Below are positions 51,859-61,393 of a stretch of DNA of 64,000 bases, in pieces (position 1 is the first letter of the stretch; each line of letters starts with the position of its first letter). The notes under the pieces were generated by a model. That model was not told where the DNA came from. It ran no database searches and worked only from the letters and a program-made list of their open reading frames with translations. Position numbers and translations under genes: made by a program. Origin of the DNA: a virus; the IMG/VR virus record IMGVR_UViG_3300033571_024374, positions 59,973 through 123,972 of that record. The stretch is one strand, 5' to 3'.

Positions 51859-52203
51859 TTAAATATTTCTAAAAAATTCATCATCGATCGAGATAAAATC
51901 TGTTGATTTTTGCTCATGGATTATATTCCATGTTTTAGCCATACCGTTTTTAATTACTTGAGAATAATAAGCAAAAACATTTTCAGATTTTTCAGGATTA
52001 AAATTTCTCCAATGTCTCATAACATCTGCTATACCAGAAGCTACACAATCTTCTCTATCCTCTGGATATTTGTATTTAAGAATCTTTGACATTTCATTAG
52101 ACATTTTACAAATTAATTCAACAGCACGTGGTGTAAGTTCATCTCTTTTTTTCGATTCTATAATCTCTTTTAAAAGTTCTTTATTATTAACATACTGTGC
52201 CAT
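51859..52203 (-). CDS. 55: Late-transcription sigma factor, gp55-like
   Basis: The 114-residue protein opens with AQYVNNKELLKEIIESKKRD, closely like T4 gp55 (YVNNKELL). It has a sigma region 2-like helix set (residues about 28-95: AVELICKMSNEMSKILKYKY, EDCVASGIADVMRHWRNFNP, FAYYSQVIKNGMAKTWNII), which binds core RNA polymerase and opens the promoter. It is shorter than T4 gp55 (185). The end FISIDDEFFRNI is acidic/hydrophobic, as is the sliding-clamp-binding tail of T4 gp55. It is the likely reader of the GATATATA elements, and has one itself. Confidence 0.85.
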   Translation of the reverse strand: MAQYVNNKELLKEIIESKKRDELTPRAVELICKMSNEMSKILKYKYPEDREDCVASGIADVMRHWRNFNPEKSENVFAYYSQVIKNGMAKTWNIIHEQKSTDFISIDDEFFRNI

Positions 52204-52233
52204 TGTAAATCCAGATTATTTTTATTACTACAT

Positions 52234-52241
52234 TATATATC
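52234..52241 (-). promoter_or_regulatory. Putative late promoter (GATATATA)
   Basis: GATATATA on the minus strand, 31 bases before the sigma-factor start at 52203, so late transcription may feed itself. Confidence 0.65.
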
Positions 52242-52248
52242 AATTAAA

Positions 52249-52284
52249 CAAAAAAAGTTCGTAAATGTAATATTTACGAACTTT
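52249..52284 (-). terminator. Rho-independent terminator
   Basis: A 13-bp stem (aaagttcgtaaat 52255-52267 with atttacgaacttt 52272-52284) followed leftward by T-rich sequence. It ends the transcript of the small gene at 52305. Confidence 0.8.
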
Positions 52285-52304
52285 AAGTAATAAATAATAT
52301 CTGT

Positions 52305-52562
52305 TTAAATACTAGCTTCTTTCTTTAAAGCTTCAATATACTTCTCAAGGCTTTCTGCTGCATTTTTTACCTTTGTACTGTTCAAACTAGCCGATTCTAA
52401 CTTTGTACCTAAATCTTTAAGATTACTTATGATTGTTGGTAATTGACTTATAGCTTGATTCATCGTAGCAACTGCTTTCGCTTTATCAGGTGCAGCATAA
52501 ATGCTATTAGCATCTTCCTGCTCCTTTATCGAAATACCTAAAAATTCAGAAAAAGATTTCAT
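52305..52562 (-). CDS. Small capsid-targeting-motif protein, 85 aa
   Basis: The protein begins MKSFSEFLGISIKEQEDAN, a textbook match to the motif (SFSEFL...I-K-E). The mature part is a single alanine-rich helical hairpin (ISNLKDLGTKLESASLNSTK, AAESLEKYIEALKKEA). Small size, motif and helical form resemble T4 internal proteins. It follows the 959-residue gene by nine bases. Confidence 0.8.
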   Translation of the reverse strand: MKSFSEFLGISIKEQEDANSIYAAPDKAKAVATMNQAISQLPTIISNLKDLGTKLESASLNSTKVKNAAESLEKYIEALKKEASI

Positions 52563-52571
52563 TTATGTAAA

Positions 52572-55451
52572 TTAAATTAATCTTAAAGATGATTTAGGAA
52601 CGAAATCGCGAACACCGTTAATTTCTACCTCTACAGCTTCATCTAGGTTAGCATTCTCAAAAGCATCTTGAAACACTATGACTTTATGATTTGCTAATTC
52701 TCCATCAAATTCTGGAGAAACAATAGCATACATTTGTGTTCCTTCTAACTCCTCATGCCCTTCGTGCTCTTCATGTTCTTCTGAATCATCGGATTTATAG
52801 AATGAATAAGAAATTCCTGAATCTTCTGACTCAAATTTTTCTAAATCCATCTTATCTTCTGAGCTCATACCCATAAATTTAGATGGTTCGCTGCTCAAAG
52901 GATTATATTCAGGATCCCATTCTTCATCATCTTCTTCATCTGGTGAATATTTATATGGATCCTTTACGAATGTGTCATCTAAATACTTTTTAAAACTATT
53001 AGGAACAGATTGCCATTTATTTGATATTTCAGCATCCTCTACTTCCATTTCTATCCCTTTTCTAGAATAGTCAGGATTTTCATACATATCAATAGTATCT
53101 ATAACATCCATATCGTCTATAACTTCGGACATAACAGATTCTAATGGTTGTTCTTCCATAGTTGGTTCACTGCCCATTTCTATACCCATTTGATAATTAT
53201 CTGCAGAAGTCATTTCAATCTTATTTTCTTGAGATGACAAATTAGAAAATTCCTCTTCTGTTTGCTGACCATTTTGCAACATAATTATAGCAACGTGGCG
53301 TATAGAATCTATCGCTGTAATTCTACCTAAACCTTTACCTGTAACCTTTACCATATCTCCAACTTGGAAATCTCTTTGAGGTAATTCTTGAACATATGCA
53401 GTTGTACCCTTCTTCTTGTAATCTTCCAATTTTTCCATTTCTTCTGCATATTCTTCTTCATCAGAAACTTCTTCTTGTGAAGCGAGTCTCAATTCAGGGA
53501 ATCTATAAGTTGATTGAGTACCATCTGAGAAAATAACAGTTGCTGTTTTCTGAGCAGAGTCAATACCTGTAATCTTACCTACTCCCTTCTCAGCTACATC
53601 GACTTTATCACCAATGTTAAACAATCTTTCTGGAGTTTCTTGTACAAAAGCAGCTGTTCCTTTTGAGCCCTTTGTTTTTTTAGATTCATGCATAGATGAA
53701 CCTTCAGGCTTTAATTCTATTTCTGAAAAGTCCAAACGCTGTAAATTACCATCTTCTAATGATATAGTAGCCTTTTTCTGTACAGAATCTACAGAAACTA
53801 TTCTACCTTCTTTTCCAGCATACATTACTAAATCACCTACACCAAAATCCATATCTTCCATGAATTCTACTTCAAGTTCTGGAATTTCTTCAAAATCTAT
53901 CATATCAATATCATCTTCTTCAGAACTTTCATATTCATAAGTTTTGAAAGTTTTCAATTGAGCTGTTTTTTCAGCATATGTGTTTTTAAGTTTGTTAATT
54001 TCAGAATACAATTCTCTTTTAACTGCTGAAATTTCATCAGAACTGGATAATAAAATATCTTGTTGTGCTTCTTCAATTTTCAAAATATTTCTTTCGCATT
54101 CATCAATCTTATTTAGAATTACTCTTCTTTCATTCTCAATTTGTTGAATTGCTCTGTTTTCTGTAGATAAAAAGTCAGATAGACTTTCAGATATATCATA
54201 ATTCAAAAACTCAAGAATAAAATCACGAGCTTGTGTTCCATTCATAGATGAATAAACTTTATTTTCATTCATGAAAGGATTTGTTTTAACGACAGTCACA
54301 GATCCACCCAATCTTAAAATGCTTGCTTTAATAGATGGGTGATTCTTAGAAATAATAGTTTTAGCAAAATCAATCTCACAAAGTGTATCTATATTTTCAT
54401 AGATAGCGTTGAAATTGTTGAGATCGTCTTGTTGATTCCAACGGAAAATACCAGATTCAACAAGTTTATTATTTACTTCGGAAATATTTAATTTATTACC
54501 ATTAAGAACAATAGACTTATCTGATACATTGATTTTCAAAACGTTATTGCCATATTCATAAGAAATAGTATTTCTATCAACAGCAACATTGTTTCGATTT
54601 ATAATTGAATTTAAACGAACGAAATTTTCATTAATTCTTCTCATTGAATCAATTTCAATAGGAGTGATCGTTTCATTCACTTTTTTGAAATAGTGGTTAT
54701 CAATTGCAAAGTAATCTGAATTTTTCTCTACTAAAACAAAAGAAAATACTGGATTTACAATACATTCTGTTGAAGTTCTAGAAATATTAAATTTAGATTT
54801 CGCTTCATTTGATTCAAATGTTTTCAACTGATTTTGAAGATTTCTGATGATTGGTTCATAGGAATAAATTTCCATTTCAGCAATCATAGCAGAACGTAAA
54901 TCAGAGGATTTGTTTTCAATAAATTCACGTAAATTAGTTATCAAAGGCTTGTAAAATTTAGCAGATTTTGAATTTTCTAATGTATGAACAGCAGTAGCAA
55001 CCGCTATTTCTTCTGCTAAGTTATTCTGTGCATCCATAACGACTTTAACCGCTTCATTTATTGAAGGATCAAAACAGAATGGCTTAAGTTGTGCTACGAA
55101 TTGCTCAGATAACAAAAAGTCTGGTGTTTCCATGACTTTGCTTTTCTGATACCATTCAGTAACATATTGAATTCTTGGGTTATGATCCCATACTCCTGTA
55201 TATCTAATTCTATCAAGAGCGCGAGAAATACCCATATCGTTAAGCTTATTAAGATTCTTTTCGCTATCCAAGAATCGTTTTACATGAATATCTGAGCTCT
55301 TAGTTTCACTCAATTTTTCATGTACAAGTGTACTTAACTTTTGTTCTGATACATTACCTGCTAATTCAAGGAGGCTTTCTAATACTTCACGAACAGCCGC
55401 ATCAGAAGTGCTGTTCTTCAGTTTTTCTACTCTATTCTTTAAGAAGGACAT
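52572..55451 (-). CDS. Large protein with repeated SH3/KOW-like modules, 959 aa
   Basis: The start is taken at ATG 55451 (MSFLKNRVEKLKN) because AAAGGA lies eight bases before it; the longer frame from 55478 has none. The N-terminal 480 residues are helical/mixed, then a coiled coil (about 425-495). From residue about 520 come three beta modules of about 40 residues with the same pattern: FGVGDLVMYAGKEGRIVSVD, FNIGDKVDVAEKGVGKITGI and FQVGDMVKVTGKGLGRITAI, the last two each led by T-A-F/Y-VQE. A Glu/Asp/Met-rich tail (750-960) follows. No family is known; virion or head core is likely. Confidence 0.75.
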   Translation of the reverse strand: MSFLKNRVEKLKNSTSDAAVREVLESLLELAGNVSEQKLSTLVHEKLSETKSSDIHVKRFLDSEKNLNKLNDMGISRALDRIRYTGVWDHNPRIQYVTEWYQKSKVMETPDFLLSEQFVAQLKPFCFDPSINEAVKVVMDAQNNLAEEIAVATAVHTLENSKSAKFYKPLITNLREFIENKSSDLRSAMIAEMEIYSYEPIIRNLQNQLKTFESNEAKSKFNISRTSTECIVNPVFSFVLVEKNSDYFAIDNHYFKKVNETITPIEIDSMRRINENFVRLNSIINRNNVAVDRNTISYEYGNNVLKINVSDKSIVLNGNKLNISEVNNKLVESGIFRWNQQDDLNNFNAIYENIDTLCEIDFAKTIISKNHPSIKASILRLGGSVTVVKTNPFMNENKVYSSMNGTQARDFILEFLNYDISESLSDFLSTENRAIQQIENERRVILNKIDECERNILKIEEAQQDILLSSSDEISAVKRELYSEINKLKNTYAEKTAQLKTFKTYEYESSEEDDIDMIDFEEIPELEVEFMEDMDFGVGDLVMYAGKEGRIVSVDSVQKKATISLEDGNLQRLDFSEIELKPEGSSMHESKKTKGSKGTAAFVQETPERLFNIGDKVDVAEKGVGKITGIDSAQKTATVIFSDGTQSTYRFPELRLASQEEVSDEEEYAEEMEKLEDYKKKGTTAYVQELPQRDFQVGDMVKVTGKGLGRITAIDSIRHVAIIMLQNGQQTEEEFSNLSSQENKIEMTSADNYQMGIEMGSEPTMEEQPLESVMSEVIDDMDVIDTIDMYENPDYSRKGIEMEVEDAEISNKWQSVPNSFKKYLDDTFVKDPYKYSPDEEDDEEWDPEYNPLSSEPSKFMGMSSEDKMDLEKFESEDSGISYSFYKSDDSEEHEEHEGHEELEGTQMYAIVSPEFDGELANHKVIVFQDAFENANLDEAVEVEINGVRDFVPKSSLRLI

Positions 55452-55497
55452 GCCGAATCCTTTATTTTTAATATACATAAGTATAGTTTGTGTTATC

Positions 55498-55505
55498 TAT
55501 ATATC
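55498..55505 (-). promoter_or_regulatory. Putative late promoter (GATATATA)
   Basis: GATATATA on the minus strand, 47 bases before the ATG at 55451 (20 before the longer frame's ATG at 55478). Confidence 0.65.
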
Positions 55506-55522
55506 AATAATTAAAATGTTTT

Positions 55523-56407
55523 TTACGCTTCATTGTCATTATTTTGCGTAATATTTTCTAATCCAACCTGATTTGCAAGATTCAGATTGTTCAATTGTGT
55601 AGAATTTTTGACTTGAATACTTACTCGATCGCTTGTAAACACAATATTTCCATTATCATCTCTACTTATTGCATCACTTGAAACAAAGTCAAGAATCTGG
55701 TTTCCTTTGAAAAACTGTGTGTTTTTGTCAAATATTGGATAATATGTTTCAAGTTCGACTGTAAATTTCATATTTGTATTTACATTTTGGCTCGTAACTG
55801 ATCCAAAACTCCATTGAAATAGTTTTTCTAAAGGCATATCTGCAGGAAATCCCATTTGAAATGGTATTCTCACATAATTCCATCTAACAGACGAGGCTAC
55901 CGTTGGCCAAAATACTTCTATTACCTTTTCCCAGATCTTCCAAGAATCCTCTTGAGTATCAGCCTGTATCTCAATTTCAAAATTCATTTTCAAAGGAATG
56001 GAGTGCATTTTAGCACTATAAGTCAAAAGTTGGTTATTTTCATCTTCCTTTACAAAATCCCCACGAACCAAATAATTTGTTAAAGAAGCTGTATTTATAT
56101 TGACATTATTCATTTTTACCATACCCCTAGGCAAAACATCAATATTTCCATCTACTTTTTTGGGCTGGATACAATCATTCCATTGTATATAAAAATCTTG
56201 TAATGTCCTTTCATCACCAGTAAGTGAATAATAGAAAGGAACATAATGAGTCTTTTTTTCAGTATCGGATAAAATGTAATCTAAATAAACCCTATCATTC
56301 AGAATATTGATAACACCTGCAATAACTGTACGGATAAATATATTATCATAATTAAATTTATGATGAACCCCATCTATAGCTTGAACTGGAGTTGGTGTAC
56401 CATTCAT
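55523..56407 (-). CDS. Tail terminator / sheath stabiliser, gp15-like
   Basis: The 294-residue protein matches the plan of T4 gp15 (272 residues): HKFNYDNIFIRTVIAGVINI at the start, VYLDYILSDTEKKTHYVPFYY, an LPRGMVKMNNVN strand, SIPLKMNFEIEIQADTQED with SWKIWEKVIEVFWP, then MKFTVELETYYPIFDKN near the end. These line up with gp15's FRRYATL, IRVPITY, LPRINLHL and MIYELSIFTRYEDDMFQI. gp15 closes the tail tube and holds the sheath. The match is by pattern. Confidence 0.6.
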   Translation of the reverse strand: MNGTPTPVQAIDGVHHKFNYDNIFIRTVIAGVINILNDRVYLDYILSDTEKKTHYVPFYYSLTGDERTLQDFYIQWNDCIQPKKVDGNIDVLPRGMVKMNNVNINTASLTNYLVRGDFVKEDENNQLLTYSAKMHSIPLKMNFEIEIQADTQEDSWKIWEKVIEVFWPTVASSVRWNYVRIPFQMGFPADMPLEKLFQWSFGSVTSQNVNTNMKFTVELETYYPIFDKNTQFFKGNQILDFVSSDAISRDDNGNIVFTSDRVSIQVKNSTQLNNLNLANQVGLENITQNNDNEA

Positions 56408-56416
56408 GTTAAATCA

Positions 56417-56674
56417 TTAATTTTTCATCCTAAAATCGGTCTTAGATTCACTTAATAAGATATTCAAGGATTTGGTCTGATAATCTACAACTATTTTATC
56501 TACTTTGAAGTATAATTTATTATACAGAATTATATCTCCAATTCTTGGTAGAAAATCACTTTCTTTTATATATCCAGAAAGTTCTTTGTCATCTGAATAA
56601 GAAGCTTTACCGAAATCATTTATATCTTTTAGAATATAAACTTCGATCTCAAATTTTGTTTTTTTATTAAACAT
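56417..56674 (-). CDS. Small hypothetical protein, 85 aa
   Basis: A beta-rich protein (FEIEVYILKDINDFG, DIILYNKLYFKVDKIVVDY). No family is recognised. It lies between the gp15-like gene and gp46 with gaps under ten bases, so it is part of the same operon. Confidence 0.65.
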   Translation of the reverse strand: MFNKKTKFEIEVYILKDINDFGKASYSDDKELSGYIKESDFLPRIGDIILYNKLYFKVDKIVVDYQTKSLNILLSESKTDFRMKN

Positions 56675-56677
56675 ATA

Positions 56678-58348
56678 TTATATACATTTTTCTACTGTCA
56701 AATTAGAAAAATTATCTTTCAATGATGTAGTGATAGTCCAATCAAACAACTCCAAAGGTAATGGAGCATGGTTAATAACCATAATATTCATGTTATTATC
56801 TTTAGCGACCCTTCTTAAAATTTCAACAATCCTTGAAACATTATTTGGATCTAGAGAACTAAAAATCTCATCCAAAAACAATATATTTAAAGATGGAAAT
56901 TTGAGTTTAAGCATTTTTATAATAGCAATCAATACAGCAAAATCGAGCATCTTCAATTGACCTGTAGATAACTCTTCTATTGAAATTTCATATGAAAGCT
57001 GTGTAAGCTTCGCCTCAAATTGACCATCAAACTGAACTTTAAATGGTAACTCTAATTCGGATAAAATAGAATTAATCTGATTATTCATAGGTTTAACAAT
57101 ATGTTCCATAACAGATTTTTTCAATCCATTATCACCTAGAATTTCTTCAACAATTCTATTTATACCTTCCTTTTTCATTAACTCCTTTCTCTGAACTTGA
57201 ATCTCCTCTAGTTTTTCCATATTTTGTTCAATGATTCTACGGATACCATCGGTCTGCTGATTACTCTTTTTAGACTCTGTATCTTTGATCATTGATTGGA
57301 TACTTCTAGATTTTGAATCAATATCAAACAGGCGAGACTCACATTCCTTTAGAGCCATCTTTGCTTTAGACATTCTTTCATCTAACTCTTTCGATTTCTC
57401 TTGTAGTTCTGTGAGTTTTAACTTATATGATTCTTCTTCAGTTAAAATTTCTTGAAATTTATGCTTATGTTCATCACTATCCAGAGGTGAACCGCATGTT
57501 GGACATTTTGAAGATTCATATAACCTTTTTTGTTTTGAAATAACTTCAAGGTTTGAATTAATTGATTGCTTACTCTTATAGATCTTCCTTTCTGCTTCTT
57601 CTAACTTTTCCTTCGCTTCGGACGCTTTTACCTTTTTTTCTTGAATACCATCTTTTCTAGAAATCAGGTCTTCATAGTTCTGTCTTAAAGCATTTATCTT
57701 TTCAGTATTATCTTCTTCAACTTTGCTTTCAACAACAAGCAACTCTTGCTCGGCTTTTTTAATATTATCTTCTACAAATCTAATATTGTCTTCATATCTT
57801 GATAAAAGATTTTTAGTTTCATTTATCTCTTGCTTAATAACCTTAATCATTTTATTAATGGATTCAAGGCCAAATATACGGTCAACAATTTCCTTTTTAT
57901 CACTAGGTGTCATTTTCAAAAATGATTTAAAATCATTTATAGAAAGACTAATAGAATTGTTAAATATATTTTGAGGAATACCTATAAGGTTATCCTCAAG
58001 ATACTCTTGAACATTCTTTACACCCGCTTCTTTATATTCAACTCCAGCTATTTTAAGAGTTAAACTATTTGGTAAGAATGTTCTGTTTATATCTATAGTA
58101 CCTAAACGAGATTCAAAGGTAATATTTACTTCACCAGATTTATTTATTCGGTTAACACATTTAGCAATAGTTTTACCTGCAACCTTTCCATATAGACCAA
58201 GTTTTAAAACCTGACTTATAGTTGATTTACCAGTTCCATTTTCTCCAAAAATTTGATATAAACCTGGATTCGAAGGATCAAACTTAATAGTTTGCCATCT
58301 ATTTCCATATGAGTTTATATTTCTGAATTTTACTTCTGTTAATTGCAT
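56678..58348 (-). CDS. 46: Recombination endonuclease subunit gp46, Rad50/SbcC-like
   Basis: The 556-residue protein has Walker A at residues 35-43 (GENGTGKST), a long coiled coil broken by a zinc hook (SKCPTCGSPLD, near residue 285), the ABC signature LSTGQLKMLDFAVLI (about 463) and Walker B LNILFLDEIFSSLD (about 486). T4 gp46 is the ATPase partner of gp47, and together they resect DNA ends for recombination-dependent replication. Length agrees with T4 gp46 (560). Confidence 0.93.
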   Translation of the reverse strand: MQLTEVKFRNINSYGNRWQTIKFDPSNPGLYQIFGENGTGKSTISQVLKLGLYGKVAGKTIAKCVNRINKSGEVNITFESRLGTIDINRTFLPNSLTLKIAGVEYKEAGVKNVQEYLEDNLIGIPQNIFNNSISLSINDFKSFLKMTPSDKKEIVDRIFGLESINKMIKVIKQEINETKNLLSRYEDNIRFVEDNIKKAEQELLVVESKVEEDNTEKINALRQNYEDLISRKDGIQEKKVKASEAKEKLEEAERKIYKSKQSINSNLEVISKQKRLYESSKCPTCGSPLDSDEHKHKFQEILTEEESYKLKLTELQEKSKELDERMSKAKMALKECESRLFDIDSKSRSIQSMIKDTESKKSNQQTDGIRRIIEQNMEKLEEIQVQRKELMKKEGINRIVEEILGDNGLKKSVMEHIVKPMNNQINSILSELELPFKVQFDGQFEAKLTQLSYEISIEELSTGQLKMLDFAVLIAIIKMLKLKFPSLNILFLDEIFSSLDPNNVSRIVEILRRVAKDNNMNIMVINHAPLPLELFDWTITTSLKDNFSNLTVEKCI

Positions 58349-58356
58349 AATAATTT

Positions 58357-60249
58357 TTAGAAAAGTGTAACCTTTTTAAAATCAAATCCTAATCCAAATT
58401 CAGCTTGATGCCCAAGTATAAATCCAGGTTGTGAATTTTGTGCAAATTCAGTAATAGAATATGTGTCAGCAGAACAAACCGATGGTAATGTTATATTAAG
58501 GAAATTAGTACCTTCTTTACATTCCAAATGATGAAAATGACCTTTGATAACTAAATGATAATAACGTTTTCCATCACCAAATAAATTGACAAGCTCATCA
58601 CCTTTCTTTTTAGCTAAATTCGCATCACCGTGATGTGAGATTATACATATATTTTCACGATTCTGATTAATAATACCATCTTTCGCAAGTATAACATTAA
58701 TCTTGTCTGCCCATTCTCTTTGTAAAAATCTATAAACGATTTTAGCAGCAGTTCTGTTTTTATCATCATGCCTTTGTGATCCAATTCTATCATGATTCCC
58801 TTCAAGACCTAACAATTCTATTGACTTAAAATTGGTATTCTCAATGATAGTAGAAAATAAAATATGAAATAAATCCAATGCATAAAATATTTGATCATCT
58901 TGGAACATATCCATCTGTCTATGAATACCATGATGAAGCCCATCTTCCATTATAGATTCTGTTATATCGCCACCGCAAAGAATGGTCAGATGTTCATATT
59001 TACTTGATTCTCTACAAATGTGAAAAGCCATTTGTTCAAATCTTTCTTTAGCTATTTCTTTATTATAGCCTCTACCATAAATAGGATGTTCATAGCATTT
59101 ACCGATATGAAGATCACTCATAAAACAGAATAATCTGGGATATTGCTTACCATCTGTTTCAGATTTTTTTTCAATTGTAGAAAACTTAATAGTTTCTCTT
59201 TGTCTTGGTCTATTTTCATCAAAATATTTATTTAGACAGGTTTCGATCCATTGCTTCTCAGATTGAATTTCCAATAAATTCTTTTGAGAATCTTTAAATC
59301 TTTTCTCATAATATTCTGATTTCTTCTCAACCATCTTTTTCATACCAGCAGATTCTTTCGCTTTCAATGCGAATTCAGCTAATTCTTCTTCGGTATGATT
59401 TTCAACTATATGTTGTGGAAATAGTTTATCCTTTGTTATATTAAAACAACGGATAATTTTCTTCAATTCTGTAAATGTAAGATATGGAAAGTCTTGGCTA
59501 ATCGTATTTTGAGTCACGTATGGGTACTTACGATAAATATCTTCCATTTGATGAAGGGATAAAGAACCCACGAGTGGATAACTATCTCTAACTAAAATGT
59601 TGTAATGATATCTAGTAATCTTTCCATTTTCATCTCGGTCTACCCACCATTTAGAACGATTATCATAATCATCAGATGCATCTTTAATCAAATTTTCATC
59701 TAATAATTGATATAATTCTTTAGATTTTTCTAATGGGTCATACAAACTAGATTGTACATAGTCTGAATCATAATCCGCATTATATGTTCCACCAAGATCA
59801 AAAAATGTCTTAGTATAAGTTCTCGCAGTTCTCTGAGAAAATGGAAAATTAGATTCTATGAACTGGATATATGTGCCATCTGGTAATGTATTTTTAAGCA
59901 CCAAAAGCAATTCACCAATTCTAGATGTATACTTCTTATCTGGATCAGTTTTAGTAAACTGAGAAAGATGTAGAATTTCATTTACAATCTGATTAATTGA
60001 ATCACCATTTTCAGATTCACGATTCTTACTTTTAGATGAAGATTCTGCTAAAAGTGATTTATATGTATTATATTCATCTTCAGAAATTCTACCTTTAATA
60101 TAAGCAGCTTCTATTTTTGATTGAACATCAGTCCACCATTCTTGTGTGTATCCTAAGTTGAATAATGCTTCAACTAATGTCAATTTGTTTGAACGCGAAA
60201 CTGCCTCAAGCGTTGCTAATATTTGTTTAAATACGTTTAAGTCTAACAT
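58357..60249 (-). CDS. Calcineurin-like phosphoesterase, 630 aa
   Basis: The C-terminal 280 residues hold a full metallophosphoesterase set: SDLHIGKCYEH, GGDITESIMED, LEGNHDRIG, IISHHGDANL and KGHFHHLECK. The N-terminal 350 residues are helical, with a possible DNA-binding stretch and a coiled coil (EKKSEYYEKRFKDSQKNLLE). T4 has no protein of this kind between gp46 and gp47. It could be a second nuclease of the Mre11 class or a phosphatase. Neighbours share the reading direction with short gaps. Confidence 0.75.
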   Translation of the reverse strand: MLDLNVFKQILATLEAVSRSNKLTLVEALFNLGYTQEWWTDVQSKIEAAYIKGRISEDEYNTYKSLLAESSSKSKNRESENGDSINQIVNEILHLSQFTKTDPDKKYTSRIGELLLVLKNTLPDGTYIQFIESNFPFSQRTARTYTKTFFDLGGTYNADYDSDYVQSSLYDPLEKSKELYQLLDENLIKDASDDYDNRSKWWVDRDENGKITRYHYNILVRDSYPLVGSLSLHQMEDIYRKYPYVTQNTISQDFPYLTFTELKKIIRCFNITKDKLFPQHIVENHTEEELAEFALKAKESAGMKKMVEKKSEYYEKRFKDSQKNLLEIQSEKQWIETCLNKYFDENRPRQRETIKFSTIEKKSETDGKQYPRLFCFMSDLHIGKCYEHPIYGRGYNKEIAKERFEQMAFHICRESSKYEHLTILCGGDITESIMEDGLHHGIHRQMDMFQDDQIFYALDLFHILFSTIIENTNFKSIELLGLEGNHDRIGSQRHDDKNRTAAKIVYRFLQREWADKINVILAKDGIINQNRENICIISHHGDANLAKKKGDELVNLFGDGKRYYHLVIKGHFHHLECKEGTNFLNITLPSVCSADTYSITEFAQNSQPGFILGHQAEFGLGFDFKKVTLF

Positions 60250-60268
60250 ACCTTGATTCTCTTAATGA

Positions 60269-61375
60269 TTAATCTTCCTCTTTTATTGCATCAAACAATA
60301 AAGTTATTTTATTTTCAACTTTATTCTTTGTCTCTTCGTCATATTCCAAATTTTTAATTAGTTCTTTGGATAATGATATTATATCAAACTTTGGGGATGC
60401 TTCATTTTCAAAGTCAAACTCAAAATCACTTTCAAAATTAAGCAGTTCATCTTCCTCAATTTGAACTATCTCTATACTTCTTTGAGTATTTAGTGATTGA
60501 ACAAATCCTGGAATGTCTAATTCTTCAAGCCATTTTCGAGTTACTTTCAAATCTACAAATTTATTTTTAAATATTGCAGAAATATGTTCTCTACTTAATT
60601 CTAGCAAAGAATCGAAATTTGTAGTAATATATTCTGGCGAATAATCATTTTCTACAAATTGTTCTTCAAAACTTTCCAGATCTAACAAGTATATTCCCTT
60701 TTTATTACCTATATCTGATCTAGTCATATGATATGGGCATCCTATAAGGGTAATAAAATTACTCACCTTTTGTCTGTAGTGTATGTGTCCTCCATAAACT
60801 TTTTTATGTTTTCTATAGGTTTCTGGGTTATTACCATGTTCAATAGTTACCTTACCATTAAATCTAGCATCTTTTATATCAGTATGAACAAATAAAACAT
60901 CAGATGAATTAGATTCTAAAAATTCCTTTTCTTCTTCTGAATTCATACCCCAAGGCATAAGTAATAGATTTCTATTTTCGGTTTTTATTGTTTCGGGACT
61001 GTTATAAACATAAACATTTTCTAAAGCAGAGATACAAGAAAGTGAATGAACTTGAGCAGAGTCTTTAGTCCAGCAGTCATGATTACCTGTAATGACAAAA
61101 ACTCCTGTATCTGAAAAGATTTGTCCTAAATCTCTAAAGATTTCAATACAAGAGTTCATTACTAGAATATTTAACGATTGCCTTGAATCAAATATATCAC
61201 CAAGAATAAAACAAGCATCACCTTCTCGTTTATTCTCTTTTACGAAAGGAATAAAAAAATTATAAAAATAGTCAGTTTGTATCTTTAACCATTCTGGATT
61301 ATTAGATTTTATACCGAAGTGTAAATCTGATATTAAAAAAAGACGTTTAATATTTTTTTGATTAGAAACAGGCAT
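60269..61375 (-). CDS. 47: Recombination endonuclease subunit gp47, Mre11/SbcD-like
   Basis: The start is at ATG 61375 (TAAGG upstream; the longer frame needs TTG). The 368-residue protein has the phosphoesterase motifs ISDLHFGIKSN (Asp17, His19), ILGDIFDSRQS, ITGNHDCW, FVHTDIKDA and YGGHIHYRQ. With gp46 it forms the Mre11/Rad50-type exonuclease complex. C-terminal residues are acidic (FESDFEFDFENE). Length matches T4 gp47 (339) with a longer tail. Confidence 0.92.
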   Translation of the reverse strand: MPVSNQKNIKRLFLISDLHFGIKSNNPEWLKIQTDYFYNFFIPFVKENKREGDACFILGDIFDSRQSLNILVMNSCIEIFRDLGQIFSDTGVFVITGNHDCWTKDSAQVHSLSCISALENVYVYNSPETIKTENRNLLLMPWGMNSEEEKEFLESNSSDVLFVHTDIKDARFNGKVTIEHGNNPETYRKHKKVYGGHIHYRQKVSNFITLIGCPYHMTRSDIGNKKGIYLLDLESFEEQFVENDYSPEYITTNFDSLLELSREHISAIFKNKFVDLKVTRKWLEELDIPGFVQSLNTQRSIEIVQIEEDELLNFESDFEFDFENEASPKFDIISLSKELIKNLEYDEETKNKVENKITLLFDAIKEED

Positions 61376-61393
61376 AAACCTTACCAAAGAGGA

